Shown here: positions 21,830 through 22,163 of the stretch, piece after piece
Layout: each line of letters begins with the position of its first letter
Numbering within the stretch: the stretch's first letter is position 1
Assembly (NCBI GenBank): GCA_902494935.1
Contig: CABUVH010000010.1
Span: 1-22,163 of the forward strand
DNA from: an uncultured Collinsella sp.
GTDB lineage: Bacteria; Actinomycetota; Coriobacteriia; Coriobacteriales; Coriobacteriaceae
Length of the DNA: 22,163 nt
Direction of reading: 5' to 3'
Position numbers and translations under genes: made by a program
Notes under the pieces: model-generated
What the model was told of the DNA's origin: nothing
Seen by the model: only the letters and a program-made list of their open reading frames with translations
The model's database searches: none

Positions 21830-22151
21830 CGTTTTGGCATACAAGGGTTATTTCGCCCCGGTCGAGTTCGATGCCGAACAGCATGTGCTAACAGGTATGG
21901 TCGCCGGCATTAGGGACGCAATCGTATTTGAAGGCTCCACGGCTGAAGAAGTGGAGCAATGCTTCCACGACGCCGTCGACGATTACCTTGAGTTTTGCGC
22001 CGAGAAGGGCAAGGAACCCGAGCGGGCTTTTAAGGGCTCGTTCAACGTAAGAACGGGCTCTGAGCTCCACAAGCAAGCAGCGCTGGCAGCGGCAAAGAAG
22101 GGTGAGTCACTCAATAAGTTTGTGACTGAAGCGATCGCTGCGGCGCTGTGA
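21822..22151 (+). CDS. hicB: HicB-family antitoxin
   Basis: This 109-aa partner of HicA has an N-terminal HicB RNase-H-like fold (YKGYFAPVEFDAEQHVLTGM, then AIVFEGSTAEEVEQCFHDAVDDYLEFC), which binds and blocks the toxin. Its C-terminal segment (SFNVRTGSELHKQAALAA, then GESLNKFVTEAIAAAL) has the pattern of a ribbon-helix-helix DNA-binding domain, expected to bind the operator upstream of hicA. The start at 21822 is fixed by GGAGG 5 nt upstream and overlaps the hicA stop within ATGAGTAA; an ATG five codons earlier lacks a site. It is complete, ending 12 bp from the window edge. Confidence 0.88.
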   Translation: MSNVLAYKGYFAPVEFDAEQHVLTGMVAGIRDAIVFEGSTAEEVEQCFHDAVDDYLEFCAEKGKEPERAFKGSFNVRTGSELHKQAALAAAKKGESLNKFVTEAIAAAL

Positions 22152-22163
22152 AGCCAACGTCGA

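Overview
The window looks like a chromosomal segment of a high-GC Gram-positive gut actinomycete of the Coriobacteriia, most likely Collinsella or a close relative. I infer this from the GC-rich, third-position-biased coding style, AGGAGG-type ribosome binding sites, an actinobacterial-style gene set and a T-box-controlled pheST operon. No database search was possible, so the taxon is an inference.

Layout. Positions 1-5712 (minus strand) hold a T-box leader, pheS and pheT (phenylalanyl-tRNA synthetase), a terminator, and then a separately promoted ECF-type nickel/cobalt uptake operon: a cbiM/nikMN-like substrate component followed by cbiQ, which runs off the left edge. The ECF operon carries a palindromic operator, GTGTTAC-N14-GTAACAC, that resembles a NikR box. 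A divergent plus-strand M32 metallocarboxypeptidase occupies 5846-7429. Positions 7527-11192 (minus) hold a DUF4012 membrane-anchored envelope protein followed 3 bp later by glmM, a cell-wall precursor enzyme. Next upstream is an EamA/DMT-family transporter (11342-12364, minus). A tRNA-Val(GAC) gene with its own promoter and terminator lies at 12654-12728.

Positions 12971-18365 are an accessory stretch. It contains a DUF5710 protein with two CxxC pairs, a small zinc-ribbon-like protein, an unrecognised 169-aa protein, an AT-richer AIPR-family (abortive infection phage resistance) gene, and a small gene interrupted by an in-frame TAA. The AIPR gene lies between two nearly identical 38-nt terminator hairpins (34/38 identical, every difference keeping base pairing), which suggests acquisition at a terminator. 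The intergenic DNA contains tandem short palindromes, two blocks of TATCTCTC repeats and a large 16-bp-arm hairpin.

Positions 18366-21410 encode a 1014-aa M16C zinc peptidase (PreP-like) ending at an 18-bp perfect terminator hairpin. The right end (21566-22151) is a HicA/HicB-type toxin-antitoxin pair with two recognisable promoters. One overlaps a LexA-like CGAAC-N4-GTTC box, and the other has its -10 inside an 8-bp inverted repeat suited to HicB autoregulation.

The most rewarding points for follow-up are the AIPR module with its duplicated terminators, the two-promoter hicAB control region, the NikR-like operator that bears on the metal specificity of the ECF transporter, and the TATCTCTC repeat blocks.
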